From: Epithemia pelagica
Lineage: Eukaryota; Bacillariophyta; Bacillariophyceae; Surirellales; Surirellaceae
Reading direction: 5' to 3'
Length of the DNA stretch: 64,000 nucleotides
NCBI GenBank assembly: GCA_946965045.2
Contig: OX337240.1
Location: 1,922,001-1,986,000 of the forward strand
Under the pieces are notes generated by a model, which saw nothing but the letters and a program-made list of their open reading frames with translations, was not told where the DNA came from and did not search any database. The first letter of the stretch is position 1, and the number at the start of each line of letters is the position of its first letter. Positions 1 through 9,906 of this stretch are shown piece after piece. Position numbers and translations under genes: made by a program.

Positions 1-76
1 TCCTTTGCCGTAGGAATATTGTCTAGTTTCGTGGTCCTCACGTTCGGAGCTTTAGCGTTCTGTTTGACCGTATTGA

Positions 77-1741
77 TTACAAAGTTTTGTCCGTGGCGCT
101 GGCCGTACTGCTCGCAGTTGTACTCGTAGCAGTCGTATTGGTCGTTGTGGCGGCTTGTGTTTGTGGTCCTCGATGTTGCAACAATTGATGATTCAACGAT
201 TGGAGGGCCGTAATCAATTCCGAAATTTGTTCCGACGAAGCAGTCGTCGTGTCGGTGGCTGTCTTGGTCGAAGGATGAGACGAATTGTCGTTGGAGTTGT
301 TGGTCCCCGCATGATGCAACACAGTCTGTAAGGCTTGTTGCAAGGTGGTTGTTGTTGTTGCCAAATGTGGTGTTGCGTGGTTGTTGGGTGCGCGACGAGT
401 GCTCGATCGACTCGTCGAGCAGCAACCGGCAAGGGAACACCAACCACCATGGTCTTGTGCGCGACGAGTTTTGTTTGGATCGCGACCCACAAAATCGTTT
501 TGATTGTCTTCCTCCGTGTATTCGACATCGTGTTGTTTCAATTGTTGATAGCGATACTGGTAGTGTTTGCGGAGTCGTCGTTGTCGTTGGACATGCCATC
601 CCAGCAAGGTGGACAAACAGGTCGCCAGTACAACCCAACTCTTGTCACATGAGGTCCCATGCAACAAGAGTGTCGTATGGACACTAAAGCTCAAGCCGAT
701 AGCACCCAAGACACTGGTCAATCCTTCCAAGGTAGCTTCTTCATGCCATCGAACCCACCATCCGCCAATCACAGCCATCAAGACGGTGACACACCAACCG
801 TAAAGAGACAATTCGTCATTCATGTCTTGTTGCTGAACATGGAGATTATTCGGGTAGTGATCCACATAGAGCCAATCCACTGTGGAAGTGTGCAAGGGTT
901 GGGAAAAGGTCATCAACAGCAAATAAACGACACTGCCGGTGACCAAGGCTCCCAAACAAAAGATTCCAAATCGCAAAAAGGTACCCGCCAACAAGGCCGA
1001 AATGAGTGCGGCAATGGTGGCCAAACTCAATTTCATGGAACAATCCAACCATGACGAGGAGGAAGACGAGGAATCATGGAATGGCACCGTAGAAGACGTC
1101 CAGGGAGAACCACCAGCCGGATACGAGGAGGAGGCTGTCGCCGAAGCATGCTCGTCGTGCCAGGCGACCCAGGCGGTCAAGACATGAAACACGAGCCACA
1201 CACCGACACTGGCTGCCGCCAAGACGGTGACGGGCCACAAACACGAGGCACCCCACCACATCAACCCCAGCGAAATGGGCAACACAATCAACCCTTGAAT
1301 CCAATACATGTCTCGAACTTCCGCCCGTTCGTCGGCCAAGGACAAACGTTGCCACGACGGCAGATAGGACGACGAGGAAGCATTGTTGGAACCGGAGCCT
1401 GGAGTGGTGGTAGTGGGTGTATTTTGGACTGTGGTCAGATTCCAATTCAAACTCGTGACAAAGCCAATGGCTCGTTCAATGTTTTGACAAGCACTCAAGG
1501 AAAGGGCTGTGGTATTCCAATTGTTGGAACTCCCACAAGAAGATGACATATAAAAGGAAAAGGAGTTGTTGCCATTGCTGGTTTGGTTGCAAGGGAATTG
1601 TATTGAATTGTTTCCAACGATGTCCACTGCCAGTCGTCTTGGTCGGAGACGTCTCTCGTTTTGGCTTGATGCATCCTTTGAAGGGTCGTTGAGGTTGATA
1701 CCGTCGTTGGAGGGCGGTCGCTCCAAGTCGGCCTTGAAAGT
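77..1741 (-). CDS. Multi-spanning membrane protein, DUF4203/TMEM198-like (5' end unresolved)
   Basis: No enzymatic function is recognised. The frame encodes about 550 residues. The N-terminal third has several N-glycosylation sequons (NNS, NQT, NNS), suggesting a lumenal or extracellular segment. A block of at least six or seven hydrophobic helices follows, rich in Gly and Trp (for example around SLGLMWWGASCLW and FGIFCLGALVTGS). The tail is Gln/Thr/Ser-rich and probably cytosolic. The Gly-rich paired helices resemble the DUF4203 domain of TMEM198-type proteins, which is a family-level guess. No in-frame ATG opens the frame. It runs back to a TAA at 1751-1753, so an upstream exon is expected. 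A candidate with a strong signal peptide (hydrophobic stretch ending VVVVAHA) lies on the same strand at about 1785-2040, but I could not find a splice joining the two in frame. An acceptor AG at 1743-1742 would start this exon at 1741. Confidence 0.6.
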   Translation of the reverse strand, partial: TFKADLERPPSNDGINLNDPSKDASSQNERRLRPRRLAVDIVGNNSIQFPCNQTSNGNNSFSFYMSSSCGSSNNWNTTALSLSACQNIERAIGFVTSLNWNLTTVQNTPTTTTPGSGSNNASSSSYLPSWQRLSLADERAEVRDMYWIQGLIVLPISLGLMWWGASCLWPVTVLAAASVGVWLVFHVLTAWVAWHDEHASATASSSYPAGGSPWTSSTVPFHDSSSSSSSWLDCSMKLSLATIAALISALLAGTFLRFGIFCLGALVTGSVVYLLLMTFSQPLHTSTVDWLYVDHYPNNLHVQQQDMNDELSLYGWCVTVLMAVIGGWWVRWHEEATLEGLTSVLGAIGLSFSVHTTLLLHGTSCDKSWVVLATCLSTLLGWHVQRQRRLRKHYQYRYQQLKQHDVEYTEEDNQNDFVGRDPNKTRRAQDHGGWCSLAGCCSTSRSSTRRAPNNHATPHLATTTTTLQQALQTVLHHAGTNNSNDNSSHPSTKTATDTTTASSEQISELITALQSLNHQLLQHRGPQTQAATTTNTTATSTTASSTASATDKTL

Positions 1742-2230
1742 CTGTTGTTGTTAATGTCTTTGCAGTTGAGGTTGAGTCAATCGCAACGACTGGAATGAAA
1801 TAGGTCTCGCATCGGTCGTCTCTGCGTGAGCGACAACAACGACCGTCGAAAAAACAATAACCACAAGAAGAAACGTGGCAAGAAGCGACCTCGTCCGAAC
1901 AGACCCACCGCAACCTGACATTCGGGTCAGTGTCATTCGAGACAGCGCCATCCGGCAGCGTATCCGTTTCGGCTTTACTGGCTGTTGGAGGTTGTGTGAA
2001 GTAGTGATAATGGTGGTGGTGGTGGTCCACATGATGATCTGGTTCTTGAAGCAATCGGTAGTAGATTTACTTTGATAGAATGAGGACGAAAAACAAACAC
2101 TTGCAAACCTTTTGCTTCTACCAAACCAAAAGGATATAGATGAAAGCAACGTTGAATGCAACGTTAGAGGAGCTGAGGCGGCACCACCACAACAACAAGA
2201 AAAGTTGCGGTCTTTCCCCAAACGCCCAAA
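1742..2230 (-). other. Putative 5' exon with signal peptide for the upstream-truncated membrane protein
   Basis: In one frame on the minus strand, a Met followed by a Thr-rich leader and a basic stretch leads into a hydrophobic core of about 20 residues ending VVVVAHA, then ETTDARP. This looks like a signal peptide with a cleavage site after AHA. The frame stops at 1751-1753, about ten nucleotides upstream of where the next frame could begin. The GT/AG pairs I tried (for example a 49-nt intron ending at 1742) leave the wrong phase. Either a non-obvious splice or a small frameshift separates this exon from the membrane-protein frame. Confidence 0.35.
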
Positions 2231-2421
2231 CAAAAATGGCGCTTAGAAGACCCTACCACAAATCCCATCGCAGGTCGAAAGGGAGTGAACCCTTTCTTTC
2301 TCGCCTTCGCCCCCTTTCAATTCTTCAGTTCTATCGGCCCCCAATCCCAATGCGAGTATTGTGGCGAAATCACCGGAAAATCTGAAAAAGGCTTCGACGT
2401 TCGATGTGGCATGATTCTCGT

Positions 2422-2456
2422 ATGTTACATGTTACGCACATGTTACATGTTACATG
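2422..2456. repeat. Heptamer repeat ATGTTAC (four copies)
   Basis: Two copies of ATGTTAC at 2422-2435, a GCAC spacer, then two more copies at 2440-2453 and a partial fifth. This is a short local repeat upstream of the hAT transposase; no function is assigned. Confidence 0.7.
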
Positions 2457-2598
2457 TTGTTGGGTGCACAACACATCTTTGAGCCTTGCATCAAAGCTAC
2501 GTCCGGTGATGACGAGAAACCATGGGAGTGAAAAAGATTCTGTCGAAGCAAATGGAATGGGAAACATGCCCCCAATACCTCTTTCTAGCTAGAGGGGG

Positions 2599-2792
2599 CC
2601 ATCGCCGAGGGGCATGCCAAAATGCGAAACGGTACAATTCGTGATGGGCACACCCCGCGAGTTCAGTGTTGTTCCAGAAAAGATTTTCCAGTAGGCTTTC
2701 AACGTAAGCGGAATACACAGTATTCGCTACAAGCTAGAGAGTAGAGGGTTGAGGGAACAGGTCCCATCGCCGCTGGGCATGCCAAAATGCGA
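2599..2792. repeat. Direct repeat pair upstream of the hAT transposase
   Basis: A 29-base motif (CCATCGCCG..GGGCATGCC followed by AAAATGCGA) occurs at 2599-2627 and again at 2764-2792, with 27 of 29 bases identical. A small palindrome (GAATAC-ACA-GTATTC) lies between them at about 2712-2726. hAT elements often carry subterminal repeats bound by the transposase BED finger, so these may be the 5' subterminal region of the element at 2926-5190. I found no matching copy downstream of the transposase and no clear terminal inverted repeat or 8-bp target duplication. Confidence 0.55.
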
Positions 2793-2925
2793 CTACAAAT
2801 GTGCGTGGGCGATACGATTGTGCCCGATGGTTGACCTTTTTTTCGTGCGTTGAAGTGTCGAAGATGATTGTGGATGCGTTTGAAGTTAGTTTGAAAGCAC
2901 AAAGTATACCAAATCAAAGAAAGCA

Positions 2926-5190
2926 ATGAATACTGCTGGTCGCGGCGGTCGCATTGAGCCCTACGACTCAGAGTCGGAGTATCTGGAGGACAATGATGTG
3001 GAGATGGGGGGAGAAGAAGAAGAAAAATGCCTATGGTTGGAACACAAGAAAGCCACCAGCAGCGTATGGAAGCACTTCCTACGGTCAGCCACCAAGGTCG
3101 GCAAGACGAACCGGTTCTACGCAAAATGCAGATACTGCAATAAAAAGATGGACGGCAAGCCTGACCGGATGAAGAGGCACATCCTCACGTACTGCAAGGA
3201 AGTCAGTTTTGAGGCCCGAGCCTCTGTTACAGAGGATGATACCAAGGAAAAGAAGTTGAAGCAAACATCTCAGAGTGACGTGAATCACCCCAACATGGTG
3301 TTTCTGCGTGCCATGGTGTGTAGTGGTGTTGCTTTCAGCTTTTCGGAGGACTTTTACTTTCGCAAGTTTGTGCATCTCCTCAAGCCTTCGTTTCATCTTG
3401 CCAGCAGGACAAGCCTGACCGACAAATACCTCAACAGCCTGTACAGTGAAGCAGTGACGGAGCGTGATTATTCTCTTCAGTCGCTGGATTGTGCAACACT
3501 GCTTTGGGACGGATGGTCGGATGTCAGCCACAACAGCATCTATGCCTTGATGCTGTTGCATGACCGTGACAAAAGCCAAATCCTCGATATCATCAGTCTG
3601 TCAAAAATGCGACACACGGCATTTAACATGGTTGATGTGACAGTCAGAACACTTGGTGACAGTGCTGTCAAGACAGAGAGTGTTCGTGGATGCGTCACTG
3701 ACAGTCCAACAGTGATGATCAAGTATCGGAAGGAACTACGCCACAAATTTCGGGGCATGGTTCCCATGCCATGTGCACTCCACGTTGCCAATACATTCAC
3801 AAAGGATGTATGTGCCATAGACAAATGTTGGGAAGTGGCGAGGGCCAATTGCAAGATCGTCAACTTCTTTACGAAGTCGCATGTCTGGTTTGCCTTGGCA
3901 AAGGACTGGGCTGGCATGAGGCCTGAGGGGAGGTGCACCTTTCAAGCACTTTGTGAGAACCGTTGGTACTTCATGTGTAAGGTGTGCCTCTCCATTAAAC
4001 ACTACAAGGACTTTTTGGAATGGGCGGCAAGGAACCAAGGGATGACTGAGGAGTACCCGTCCATACCCAATGATGTCCTCACTCATTTCAGTTCGCACCA
4101 CTTTGTAAAAAACTCCGACCTTGTTGATATTATCAAACCTATTGCTGACGTGATTGGCGAGTTGGAAAAATCAACAACTAACCTTGCCGATATTGTGTTG
4201 CAGTTTCTCAAATTACAGATTGCCTATGACTGCATTGCCGCGAGGACAATCATGCGCAATCCATTTGTGAATGACGCAATACTAAAGCTCTCTCGACGAT
4301 ACAAGCAGTACTTCAACGAGGATATCTATGTCATTGCGTTATTTCTCTACCCAAGGCACAGGGACCTTGCCATCAGTAGGTTCCACCAATTCGACACCGT
4401 CAAGAGGAGCATTCTTTGTCTCGTGAAGGAATGGGGATTCAGCAAGTCTGAGGCAGTCTCTATCTCCCAGGACCTCACCAAGTACAAGTCATTTCAATTC
4501 TTGCAGCCCCACCTTGATGCTGAGCCGAAGGACTTTTGGGCTCATACCCAACAATTCCAAGACCCCACCCGATTGTTTGCCCGTTATGTTTTCCTCCTCA
4601 AAGGCCATGCGGCCCCTGTGGAGACATTGTTCTCCAATTTGTCCTATGCAAAACCAAAGATCAGGAACCGAATGACTGCAAAGAATTTTAAGACAATGGC
4701 TATAGTGCGCAAGCATCTGAAAGATAGCATCCCTTTAGAGCACAGGGCAAAAAGGATGAAGAGGGAAACCACCACAGGAGCAGAGATTCCACAAGATCAG
4801 TTAACTTCTGCGCCTGCAGAGGAAGACCCCATTCAGAATGCATCCCTACTGTCTGGGATGACGGGAGAGGAGACAGAAACTGTGGATGATGTGGATTTTG
4901 AAGAAGAATTCGACAGGATGGTCTACGAAGTCACGGCACATGAGGGAGATGAAGTTACTCTGCGTTCACGAGCGACACTGGAGGACATGGAGGGTCCACC
5001 TCCCAGAGATAGAGATTGTGATGAAAATATACAACAACCATTCATTCACCAAATGTTTGACTTGGATGTCCTCAAGGCCACACTTGGTTCTACCGATACA
5101 GCAACCGTAACTTTTGCTCGTGGACAAACAGCAGATGATGAAGGTGGCACTGACAGCGACTACAACATAGATGAAATCCTTGATTGCTAA
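2926..5190 (+). CDS. hAT superfamily transposase with BED zinc finger
   Basis: A 754-residue uninterrupted transposase for cut-and-paste DNA transposition. An acidic N-terminus is followed by a BED-type zinc finger at residues about 45-85 (CRYC, then RHILTYC). A DUF659-like RNase-H-fold core follows, with the first catalytic Asp in LLWDGWSD and the second in CVTDSPT, then a CALH motif as in hAT enzymes. Near residues 545-610 is the C-terminal hAT dimerisation region, including APVETLFSNLSYAKPKIRNR, whose Glu is the expected third catalytic residue. The C-terminal about 140 residues are acidic and low-complexity. The frame is intact with all expected motifs, so the element may be recently active. 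Terminal inverted repeats were not identified by eye. This is a typical resident DNA transposon rather than a host gene, although domestication cannot be excluded. Confidence 0.93.
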   Translation: MNTAGRGGRIEPYDSESEYLEDNDVEMGGEEEEKCLWLEHKKATSSVWKHFLRSATKVGKTNRFYAKCRYCNKKMDGKPDRMKRHILTYCKEVSFEARASVTEDDTKEKKLKQTSQSDVNHPNMVFLRAMVCSGVAFSFSEDFYFRKFVHLLKPSFHLASRTSLTDKYLNSLYSEAVTERDYSLQSLDCATLLWDGWSDVSHNSIYALMLLHDRDKSQILDIISLSKMRHTAFNMVDVTVRTLGDSAVKTESVRGCVTDSPTVMIKYRKELRHKFRGMVPMPCALHVANTFTKDVCAIDKCWEVARANCKIVNFFTKSHVWFALAKDWAGMRPEGRCTFQALCENRWYFMCKVCLSIKHYKDFLEWAARNQGMTEEYPSIPNDVLTHFSSHHFVKNSDLVDIIKPIADVIGELEKSTTNLADIVLQFLKLQIAYDCIAARTIMRNPFVNDAILKLSRRYKQYFNEDIYVIALFLYPRHRDLAISRFHQFDTVKRSILCLVKEWGFSKSEAVSISQDLTKYKSFQFLQPHLDAEPKDFWAHTQQFQDPTRLFARYVFLLKGHAAPVETLFSNLSYAKPKIRNRMTAKNFKTMAIVRKHLKDSIPLEHRAKRMKRETTTGAEIPQDQLTSAPAEEDPIQNASLLSGMTGEETETVDDVDFEEEFDRMVYEVTAHEGDEVTLRSRATLEDMEGPPPRDRDCDENIQQPFIHQMFDLDVLKATLGSTDTATVTFARGQTADDEGGTDSDYNIDEILDC

Positions 5191-5658
5191 GATCTTGGCC
5201 GTGCGCAACCTGCATTCACATCCCAGAAAATGGTCAAAATGCAGGCCTTTGGGAATAGGAACGTTCCCATTGATCCCATCGTTGAAATACCGTTCCCCCA
5301 ACACAACTAGAGACTCTGCAATGAAATTAATGTCAGGTGTCAGGTCCCACGTTGGATTCCTCGAAAGGCGTTTGATGATATTTGGGAAGATCGGAGCCAA
5401 AAAAGAGCGGAAAGATCACAGATGTGGAAATTGGGAAGTGCCAGAAAGCGGGTCACGAAAACAGACTTTTGTCAGTTTGTAGATAGGTCGTTGCACAAAC
5501 CATGAGACAACTTTAGATGATTTGGCTTTGTCCGAAAGATCCTACTCTATCCGTCCACGCACAAGGCTGCGGACAGGACATGTTGAATATCTAACTTTAA
5601 ACTGCATTCATTCATTAATGGTTATTGTAATGCCCCAATCCCTGTTGCGCTATTTGCA
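5191..5658. other. Intergenic, no gene seen
   Basis: The 468 bp between the hAT transposase stop and the 3' end of the large minus-strand gene hold only short frames on either strand that look like chance. It presumably contains the 3' end of the hAT element, but no inverted repeat matching the upstream side was found. Confidence 0.6.
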
Positions 5659-8600
5659 TCACGACATGGATGTCGTATGTTCGGAAGGAACAGCTCCCTG
5701 TAACCTGCTGTCGGACGCGTCATGAGCGCTTTCCACCTCCATGATGTTGGAACTCGAGGGTTTGGTCGCCGAAGCTTGACTCTCTTCATCTGAAGACGAT
5801 GAGCTTTCATAAATCCCAAGGACTCGTTCGAGATAAAACTCCCAGGCAACTCCCGTGGTGGAAAAGGACGGCAACACCAATGGTTCTTTTCGTTGAAGTG
5901 CGGATCGAATGGCCCACAATCGTAAAAATGTTTCAACGTCACTGCTAGTGTCGGCTTTTTCTTCTTGGGATTTGGATCGTCGTGAGGGGGATTGATCCAA
6001 CGAGGGTGTCGAAAGGAGATAGTACACCAACTCTTGTGGGCCGTGCAACTCGTGAAATCCCCGTACCCGCTCGCCCTTGTGATAGAGAAAGGGATCTTGG
6101 CCACCAGCCGATACGAGGCGATTCAATTTGTTGGCACGGGACCGCTTGTGTTCATCGGAACCAGGAGGATAACATCGATCCCCATTGACTTCAAAACCAG
6201 CTTTCAAGAGCTTGGTTTGAATTTCATCTTTTCTGACGGCACCCTCCAATTTGTTCAACATGTCCTCCGTGGCTGTAGATGGATAATAGGTAAACACGAG
6301 CCACTTTTCTAGCAGGGAGCGTTCCTCTTCCGACAAGTGTCGCAAGGGGTCCAGTGTTGGGGTAGCTGCTTGGTTCCGTCGACGTCCACGACGCATGGTT
6401 TCTTGCGTCAACAAATCATCCTTTTGTCCATCCTTGGAAGGAAGGACCGGAACGCCACAAAACAAAATGGCTTGCGCCAGTTGACTTTCATCGACAAAGG
6501 ACAGGTTCTCGTGTGCCTGGAGGGCGGAATGCGTCCATTGCCGAGTAGCAGTAGTAGTGGTTGTTCCACCCGTAACTTGTTGATGATATCCCAATTTCTC
6601 GAGAATGGGACGGACCTGAACAAAGGGGACACGGGGTTCGTACCACGGAATGACTCGAGGCTTGGTCTTTTTCGGTTTGGAGGAGGAGGTGGAGTGGCGC
6701 GATTTCTTGGATTCCGTCGCGCTTGGTTGCGTGGACTCGTCGGCACTCGAGTTGGTGGCGGACGACACGGACGACTCTTGGCTCGCACTGGCCTGGTCCA
6801 TAGACACATCCTCGTCGTCCTGGCCATGATCATTCGGGTCTGCTTGATTGTAGGACAGTTCCTCCATGGATTGATATAATTCCACCAGACGAGGATCCTT
6901 GGCCCGTTCGAGTACAAACGTGGGCAAGTCGTTGGGAGCCGTGGCCGCCCACACCAAGACGCGGCGTTCCGACTGGATTTTTTTCTGAGCCACTTTGGGA
7001 ATACCCGTACTCCCTTTTTTACTCGGCTGCCACAGTGGATGGGTATAAATGACACTTTCGGGATCGCCTCGCACGGCCGGCCGAAACTTGTCAAAGGATG
7101 CCCGGCAGTCAAAATAGTGCACATTCTTGGTGTGTTGGCCATGCGGGGCACCTCGCAAATACCAAAAACTTTGAAACATTTCATAGCAACTGTCGCGCAA
7201 CAATTGAGGAAGCTCCTCGTGGGTTGGTTCTTGATACTCAGATGACGACAACGACACGTACTGTCGTACTTGTTGGCTGGTCATGGCAACATTGGCAAAT
7301 TGAATCCATTGCGTCAATTGCTGAATTTGCTTCGCATCCAATCGTTGACTCATGGCAGCTTCGTAGTGTGGAGGAATGCCTTGTTGACACAAAAATTTGC
7401 GCACGGCGGTCAAGGACAAGGACGACAAGACTAGTGGCTCGGTCATTGTCTTGTCGTCGTTGGAGGAAAGAGTCAAGTTCCATTCTTCTTCTTCCTCTTG
7501 GCCCTGATTGGGGTGAATGCCAATGTGACGCAACAACTCCTTGGCTTGGTGAGGACGCAAAATTCGAATGGATGGATTCCGACGACGTTTCTTGGAGGAC
7601 GCTTGGTCCGCCGGTTTCTGGTTGGCCCGACGACGTTTCTTGGAGGGAGCCGCTTTTTGGCTGCCGACACTGGCCTGTTTTTGGCTCGCTTGGGAATCCT
7701 TGGGGTTCTTCCTGTTGTTTTGGTGGTTCTGGTTCTTGCTGGTCTTGGTGGAGGCCGCTTTTGATTTAGCACGAGACTGGGTTCGATGAGCCTCTTCTTC
7801 TTGCTCTTCTTCCTCCGGCTCGTGTTCTTGTTCTTCTTCCTCGTCGTCATGGTCCTGGTGGTGGGGTACTGAGGATGCATCTCCCTGCAGGGTTGTCCAG
7901 GTCATACCACTGACAACGGTACTGGCATGTTGCGCTCGGGAAATTTCCCTCTCCACCAATTCGTCGTCCTTGTACTCCTCTTCGTGTTCCAAATCTTCTT
8001 CGTCGTCGTCGTGTTCCCCATCGTACTCCTCCTCCTCCTCGGGCGCTTGCGACAGCGTCTGTTCTTGTTGTGGCACAGTGGCGGCCGCCAATGGCGGTCC
8101 CTGCCAGTCATATTCGTCTTGACAAAAGGTTTGCAAATCGTCCAAACTGGTAAAGTAGCCGACGCCCGGTCGACTGGCCTCGAGTTGACAGTGCGGTTTG
8201 AGATAGGCTCGTTTGACGGCACCCGTCCGGGGATGCGTCCATCGTCGGACCGACCAACCGGCAAATTCCAACAGGGACCAGACCTGGTCCCACGGACAGG
8301 CATGTCGTGGCATGGGCCAATCCTGGGACAAGGGCGGTCGGTAATCGGGATTGGTGTTGGGATCCAATGATTCAACTTTGGATGCTTGTTGCGGTTGTGG
8401 GACGTTTGAGTCGTTGTCCATCTCGGGTGGTGGTGGCGAATGGTCGTCAGCGTCCTGAGGCAGCGGCAGGTCGTGTGATGGGGACGGTTCCTCCACGGCA
8501 GGAGGTGCTGTCGCTGCCATTGGAACAGCCGCAGTCGCCGCCGGGTTTTGGGTGTGTGGTGGTGGTTTTTTGGGAGACGACGACAAAGTCGGAAACAAGC

Positions 8601-9906
8601 CGCGGGGTCGGGGCGGTGCTGGTTTTGGACCACTCGGCGCACCAACTGAGGCTACGGCTTGGTGGGTGACGTGCCACGGCGGCGAGGATGACGAAGATGG
8701 CCGTGGTTCCTGGAAAGCCGTGGCCTTTGGTCGTTGGTGGGTGGTACTCGTGGTTTCAAAGGAAGGGACTGGAAGGGAGTGTGAAACACGACGGGCTGTT
8801 TGTGGCGGAATCTCTCCTCCTCCTCCTCCTCCTCGTGTGGTGGAGGAGGATTGTTGTGGTTGTTGTTGCGTTTGGGTAGTGTGGGCGCGGCCTAGACGGG
8901 TCGTCGTCTCGCCCGACGACACACTAGCATGACTCGATCGTGGTGGAACGGATACGGCACTCTTACCCGTAGGATTCTCGCGACATGACAAGGACTGGAC
9001 CGACGGCGAGACGGAGGGCGCTCCTTGGTGGCTTTGGTGGTTGGTACCACTAGGAGGGACGATGGGATTCGGCGCTGCCGCCACCCAGTGGCTCGACGAA
9101 TGGTTGGTCTGCGTGTTGTGGTCGTATTGCATCACAGTGGCGACTTGTCGCAGAGCCAACGAAAAGGAGGGCAACCACGACCGAGGGATTTTGGGTTGAA
9201 TGGCAAACAGGGCCTTGTCCTTCCATGGAACCAGGATGCTGCGTTTCCTCTTGTGGTTGTTGTTGTTGTTTGGGGGGACGCAGTGCAATTCCAATTGATT
9301 GGTTCCCACAAAAAAGCCCACCACGGGAATGCCTGGTTGCGCCAGGTGTGTCTGCACCACATTTTGTTGGTTGCTGTCCGTGGGCGATGCCACGACATGA
9401 GATGGCGGCGGTTGCTGCAAGCCTTCCATCAATGCGGCTGTACTCCAGGCATCCAAGGCCTCGGCGGCACCCTCTTGCTGTTGAAAGGAGGCCAAGCAAT
9501 ACCAATGGGCTTGTTGAATCGACGCAAACCAAACGGCGGGCCACCACACACTGGTCGTCGGGGATGGTTGGTTTGGGTCCTGGTGTTGGTCCTGGACCAC
9601 GAGACTACGACGGTACCATCCAATCTGATTCTTGGAAAGGACACCCGCACTCACAGTGGTCGTGGTGGTGGTCGACGAGGACTGGACGGAATCAGTGTCG
9701 TCGTCCGAGTCGTTGCGGGTGGTTTGACCGGGATACGGGGTCGTCACCGTGACGGGAGGGGGAAGCTCCAAGGAAAACATGGGGCTGCCAATGGGAGGAG
9801 GAGGCGGATGGGTGGTGGAAATTGCACTGTGACTTTGTGGTGGATGTTGCAGTGTCGTGTCATGGTGGCCATGGGACACTGGCATGGCAATCCTGGACGA
9901 AACCAT
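5659..9906 (-). CDS. Large low-complexity protein with recurring GW/aromatic modules
   Basis: A single-exon frame of 1,415 residues from the ATG at 9906; the frame stays open a little further upstream without another ATG. The first half is Pro/Ser/Thr/Gln-rich and disordered, with acidic (EEEE) and basic (KKRRR) tracts near residues 640-790 that suggest a nuclear protein. Embedded in it are several diverged copies of a module. One, at residues about 537-600, has WSLLEFAGW, then a basic strand, YLKP, and GVGYFTSLDDLQTFC. Others lie at about 785-850 (LLRHIGI), 1090-1150 (PILEKLGY) and 1225-1297 (LLKAGFEV, then ELVYYLLS). This arrangement, helix-G-W-aromatic strand-F-S-helix, recurs in large chromatin-type proteins of diatoms and oomycetes as I recall them, but I cannot name a Pfam family. 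Function unknown. Confidence 0.75.
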   Translation of the reverse strand: MVSSRIAMPVSHGHHDTTLQHPPQSHSAISTTHPPPPPIGSPMFSLELPPPVTVTTPYPGQTTRNDSDDDTDSVQSSSTTTTTTVSAGVLSKNQIGWYRRSLVVQDQHQDPNQPSPTTSVWWPAVWFASIQQAHWYCLASFQQQEGAAEALDAWSTAALMEGLQQPPPSHVVASPTDSNQQNVVQTHLAQPGIPVVGFFVGTNQLELHCVPPNNNNNHKRKRSILVPWKDKALFAIQPKIPRSWLPSFSLALRQVATVMQYDHNTQTNHSSSHWVAAAPNPIVPPSGTNHQSHQGAPSVSPSVQSLSCRENPTGKSAVSVPPRSSHASVSSGETTTRLGRAHTTQTQQQPQQSSSTTRGGGGGGEIPPQTARRVSHSLPVPSFETTSTTHQRPKATAFQEPRPSSSSSPPWHVTHQAVASVGAPSGPKPAPPRPRGLFPTLSSSPKKPPPHTQNPAATAAVPMAATAPPAVEEPSPSHDLPLPQDADDHSPPPPEMDNDSNVPQPQQASKVESLDPNTNPDYRPPLSQDWPMPRHACPWDQVWSLLEFAGWSVRRWTHPRTGAVKRAYLKPHCQLEASRPGVGYFTSLDDLQTFCQDEYDWQGPPLAAATVPQQEQTLSQAPEEEEEYDGEHDDDEEDLEHEEEYKDDELVEREISRAQHASTVVSGMTWTTLQGDASSVPHHQDHDDEEEEQEHEPEEEEQEEEAHRTQSRAKSKAASTKTSKNQNHQNNRKNPKDSQASQKQASVGSQKAAPSKKRRRANQKPADQASSKKRRRNPSIRILRPHQAKELLRHIGIHPNQGQEEEEEWNLTLSSNDDKTMTEPLVLSSLSLTAVRKFLCQQGIPPHYEAAMSQRLDAKQIQQLTQWIQFANVAMTSQQVRQYVSLSSSEYQEPTHEELPQLLRDSCYEMFQSFWYLRGAPHGQHTKNVHYFDCRASFDKFRPAVRGDPESVIYTHPLWQPSKKGSTGIPKVAQKKIQSERRVLVWAATAPNDLPTFVLERAKDPRLVELYQSMEELSYNQADPNDHGQDDEDVSMDQASASQESSVSSATNSSADESTQPSATESKKSRHSTSSSKPKKTKPRVIPWYEPRVPFVQVRPILEKLGYHQQVTGGTTTTTATRQWTHSALQAHENLSFVDESQLAQAILFCGVPVLPSKDGQKDDLLTQETMRRGRRRNQAATPTLDPLRHLSEEERSLLEKWLVFTYYPSTATEDMLNKLEGAVRKDEIQTKLLKAGFEVNGDRCYPPGSDEHKRSRANKLNRLVSAGGQDPFLYHKGERVRGFHELHGPQELVYYLLSTPSLDQSPSRRSKSQEEKADTSSDVETFLRLWAIRSALQRKEPLVLPSFSTTGVAWEFYLERVLGIYESSSSSDEESQASATKPSSSNIMEVESAHDASDSRLQGAVPSEHTTSMS

